5,657 nucleotides of DNA from an uncultured Austwickia sp. (GTDB lineage: Bacteria > Actinomycetota > Actinomycetes > Actinomycetales > Dermatophilaceae): assembly GCA_934678955.1 (NCBI GenBank), contig CAKUSI010000258.1, positions 1 to 5,657 on the forward strand, written 5' to 3'. Shown piece by piece: positions 4,451 through 5,657 of this stretch. Positions within the stretch are counted from its first letter, which is position 1, and each line of letters starts with the position of its first letter. Position numbers and translations under genes: made by a program. The notes under the pieces were generated by a model. The model was given only the letters and a program-made list of their open reading frames with translations. It did no database searches and was not told the origin of the DNA.

Positions 4451-5657
4451 ATGACTCGTCGCGTCGGGTGGGTCGACGCCACCTTCGGGATCGCGGGCGA
4501 CATGCTGTTGGCTGCGCTGATCGACGCCGGCGCTGACATCGAGGCCGTGCGGGGCGGTGTGGCGGCGGTGCTCGGCGACGCCGTACGGATTGAAGCGACG
4601 CCCACCTCGCGCCGGGGGCAGCGAGCCACGTATGTCGACGTGGTGGCCACCGTCCCGGACTCGACCCACCGACCCTGGCGAGCGATCCGCGCCCTGCTCG
4701 AGGCGGCGGACCTGCCGCCGCGGGCCCGCGCGCGGGCCCTGGCGGTGTTCGCGCTGTTGGCGCGGGCCGAAGGGCGGGTGCATGGTGTCCCGGCCGACGA
4801 CGTGGTCTTCCATGAGGTCGGCTCCTGGGACTCGATCAGCGACATCGTGGGGGTATGTGTCGCGCTGGAGGATCTGGGCGTCGACCGGTTGCGCTCATCG
4901 CCCATCACGCTGGGGGAGGGGACCGTGGCCTCGGCGCACGGGCTGCTGCCGGTCCCCGGGCCGGCCGTCCTCGAGCTCCTGGCCGGTTCTGGCCTGCGAT
5001 CCCGCGCCCTGCCTCCCGGCGGTCGCAATGCTCAGTTGGTGCGTGCTGGGCAGGCGCATCCGATACCTGGCGAGGAGCTCCCCGATGGCTCATACGAGAC
5101 TGCCGGGGAGCTGGCCACCCCGACCGGCGTGGCACTGCTGGTCGCGCTGAGCTCGGAGGGCGCGTGCGGGGGAGCGGTCGATGTCGGGGGCGAGGCAGCG
5201 AGCAAGGACAGCGCGAGGGCCGAGGGCAAGACCCCGAGCGACGCCGCGACCGTACGGAGGCAGTACGGGCCCCCTGCCCTGATCGAGCGCGTCGGCATTG
5301 GGGCCGGCCGGAAGGACACCCCGGGCTGGGCCAACGTCACCCGCGTCGTCGTCGGGATGTCGTTGCCCGCCCTGGATCCCGACGCGGAGGCCGGGTGTCT
5401 GTCCGGCCGGCCCGGCGCCGACGTCGGGAGGGCGCCGGACATCCGCGCACAGGAACACGCCCCGCAGACTTCAGGCGGCTCTGAGGACCTCATACAAGAC
5501 CTGGTCGTCCTGGAGACCACCGTCGACGACCTGGATCCGCGGGCCTGGCCGAGCGTGCTGCAGGGCTGCCTCGACGCGGGGGCCCTGGACGCGTGGCTGG
5601 TGCCGGCGCTCGGCAAGAAGGGACGCCCCGCGCAGGTGCTGACCGCGCTCATCGACC
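4451..5657 (+). CDS. larC: LarC, nickel-pincer cofactor nickel insertase (3' partial)
   Basis: The first 402 residues of a LarC protein, running off the window. LarC is a CTP-dependent cyclometallase that places nickel into the pyridinium bisthiocarboxylate mononucleotide in the cytoplasm, the last step of the lactate racemase cofactor pathway after LarB and LarE. Signatures: WVDATFGIAGDM (residues 7-18), FHEVGSWDSISDIVG (120-134), AHGLLPVPGPA (162-172), GELATPTGVALL (219-230), VGIGAG (281-286). The C-terminal domain starts near residue 350 with LETTVDDLDP and GKKGRPAQVLTALID at the window edge. Compared with usual LarC, where the DDxxP element comes near residue 280, this one is extended by about 70 residues: an enlarged loop at 189-218, a low-complexity insert at about 235-271, and a long linker at 303-349. 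ATG at 4451 lies 9 bases after the transporter stop, has no Shine-Dalgarno sequence, and is probably translated by coupling. The family call is strong. Confidence 0.9.
   Translation, partial: MTRRVGWVDATFGIAGDMLLAALIDAGADIEAVRGGVAAVLGDAVRIEATPTSRRGQRATYVDVVATVPDSTHRPWRAIRALLEAADLPPRARARALAVFALLARAEGRVHGVPADDVVFHEVGSWDSISDIVGVCVALEDLGVDRLRSSPITLGEGTVASAHGLLPVPGPAVLELLAGSGLRSRALPPGGRNAQLVRAGQAHPIPGEELPDGSYETAGELATPTGVALLVALSSEGACGGAVDVGGEAASKDSARAEGKTPSDAATVRRQYGPPALIERVGIGAGRKDTPGWANVTRVVVGMSLPALDPDAEAGCLSGRPGADVGRAPDIRAQEHAPQTSGGSEDLIQDLVVLETTVDDLDPRAWPSVLQGCLDAGALDAWLVPALGKKGRPAQVLTALID

Noticed and set aside
3529..4536. A 335-codon plus-strand frame overlapping the transporter and the start of larC
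   Set aside because: It is out of frame with two well-supported proteins, and its translation is low-complexity Arg/Gly/Ala-rich.

Overview
This is a GC-rich window, clearly above 65% G+C by eye. Codon third positions are strongly G/C, Shine-Dalgarno sequences are poor, and two genes start directly downstream of a TANNNT -10 box. This combination suggests an actinobacterium. That is inferred from base composition and start-site style; no phylogenetic marker is present. No mobile element, CRISPR array, tRNA or rRNA was seen.

Layout. (1) Bases 3-392 (+) hold the end of a sensor histidine kinase gene, with the ATPase domain and a disordered tail. (2) Bases 393-483 are a short convergent gap with a perfect hairpin and two sets of tandem repeats. 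(3) Bases 484-1773 (-) encode a YnfM-like major facilitator transporter. (4) Bases 1774-1891 are a divergent promoter region. (5) Bases 1892-2773 (+) encode a LarC-like protein that has only the N-terminal half of the family, with an extra His/Cys-rich loop. (6) Bases 2774-3013 are an intergenic region with two inverted repeats, a possible 28-residue ORF and a leaderless promoter. (7) Bases 3014-4441 (+) encode an ion-transporter-superfamily membrane protein of the NhaD/CitMHS type. (8) Bases 4451 to the window end (+) encode a second LarC with the start of the C-terminal domain, truncated by the window.

How the genes may work together. LarC inserts nickel into the pyridinium bisthiocarboxylate mononucleotide made by LarB and LarE, giving the nickel-pincer cofactor of lactate racemase (LarA) and related enzymes. 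Here two LarC paralogues, about 64% identical by hand count over their N-terminal 154 residues, flank an ion/carboxylate transporter. The downstream LarC lies only 9 bases behind the transporter, so those two are probably cotranscribed. No LarA, LarB or LarE is visible, so the cofactor's target enzyme is unknown. The LarC-half / transporter / full-LarC arrangement is the most interesting feature. The histidine kinase and the MFS transporter look like unrelated neighbours.
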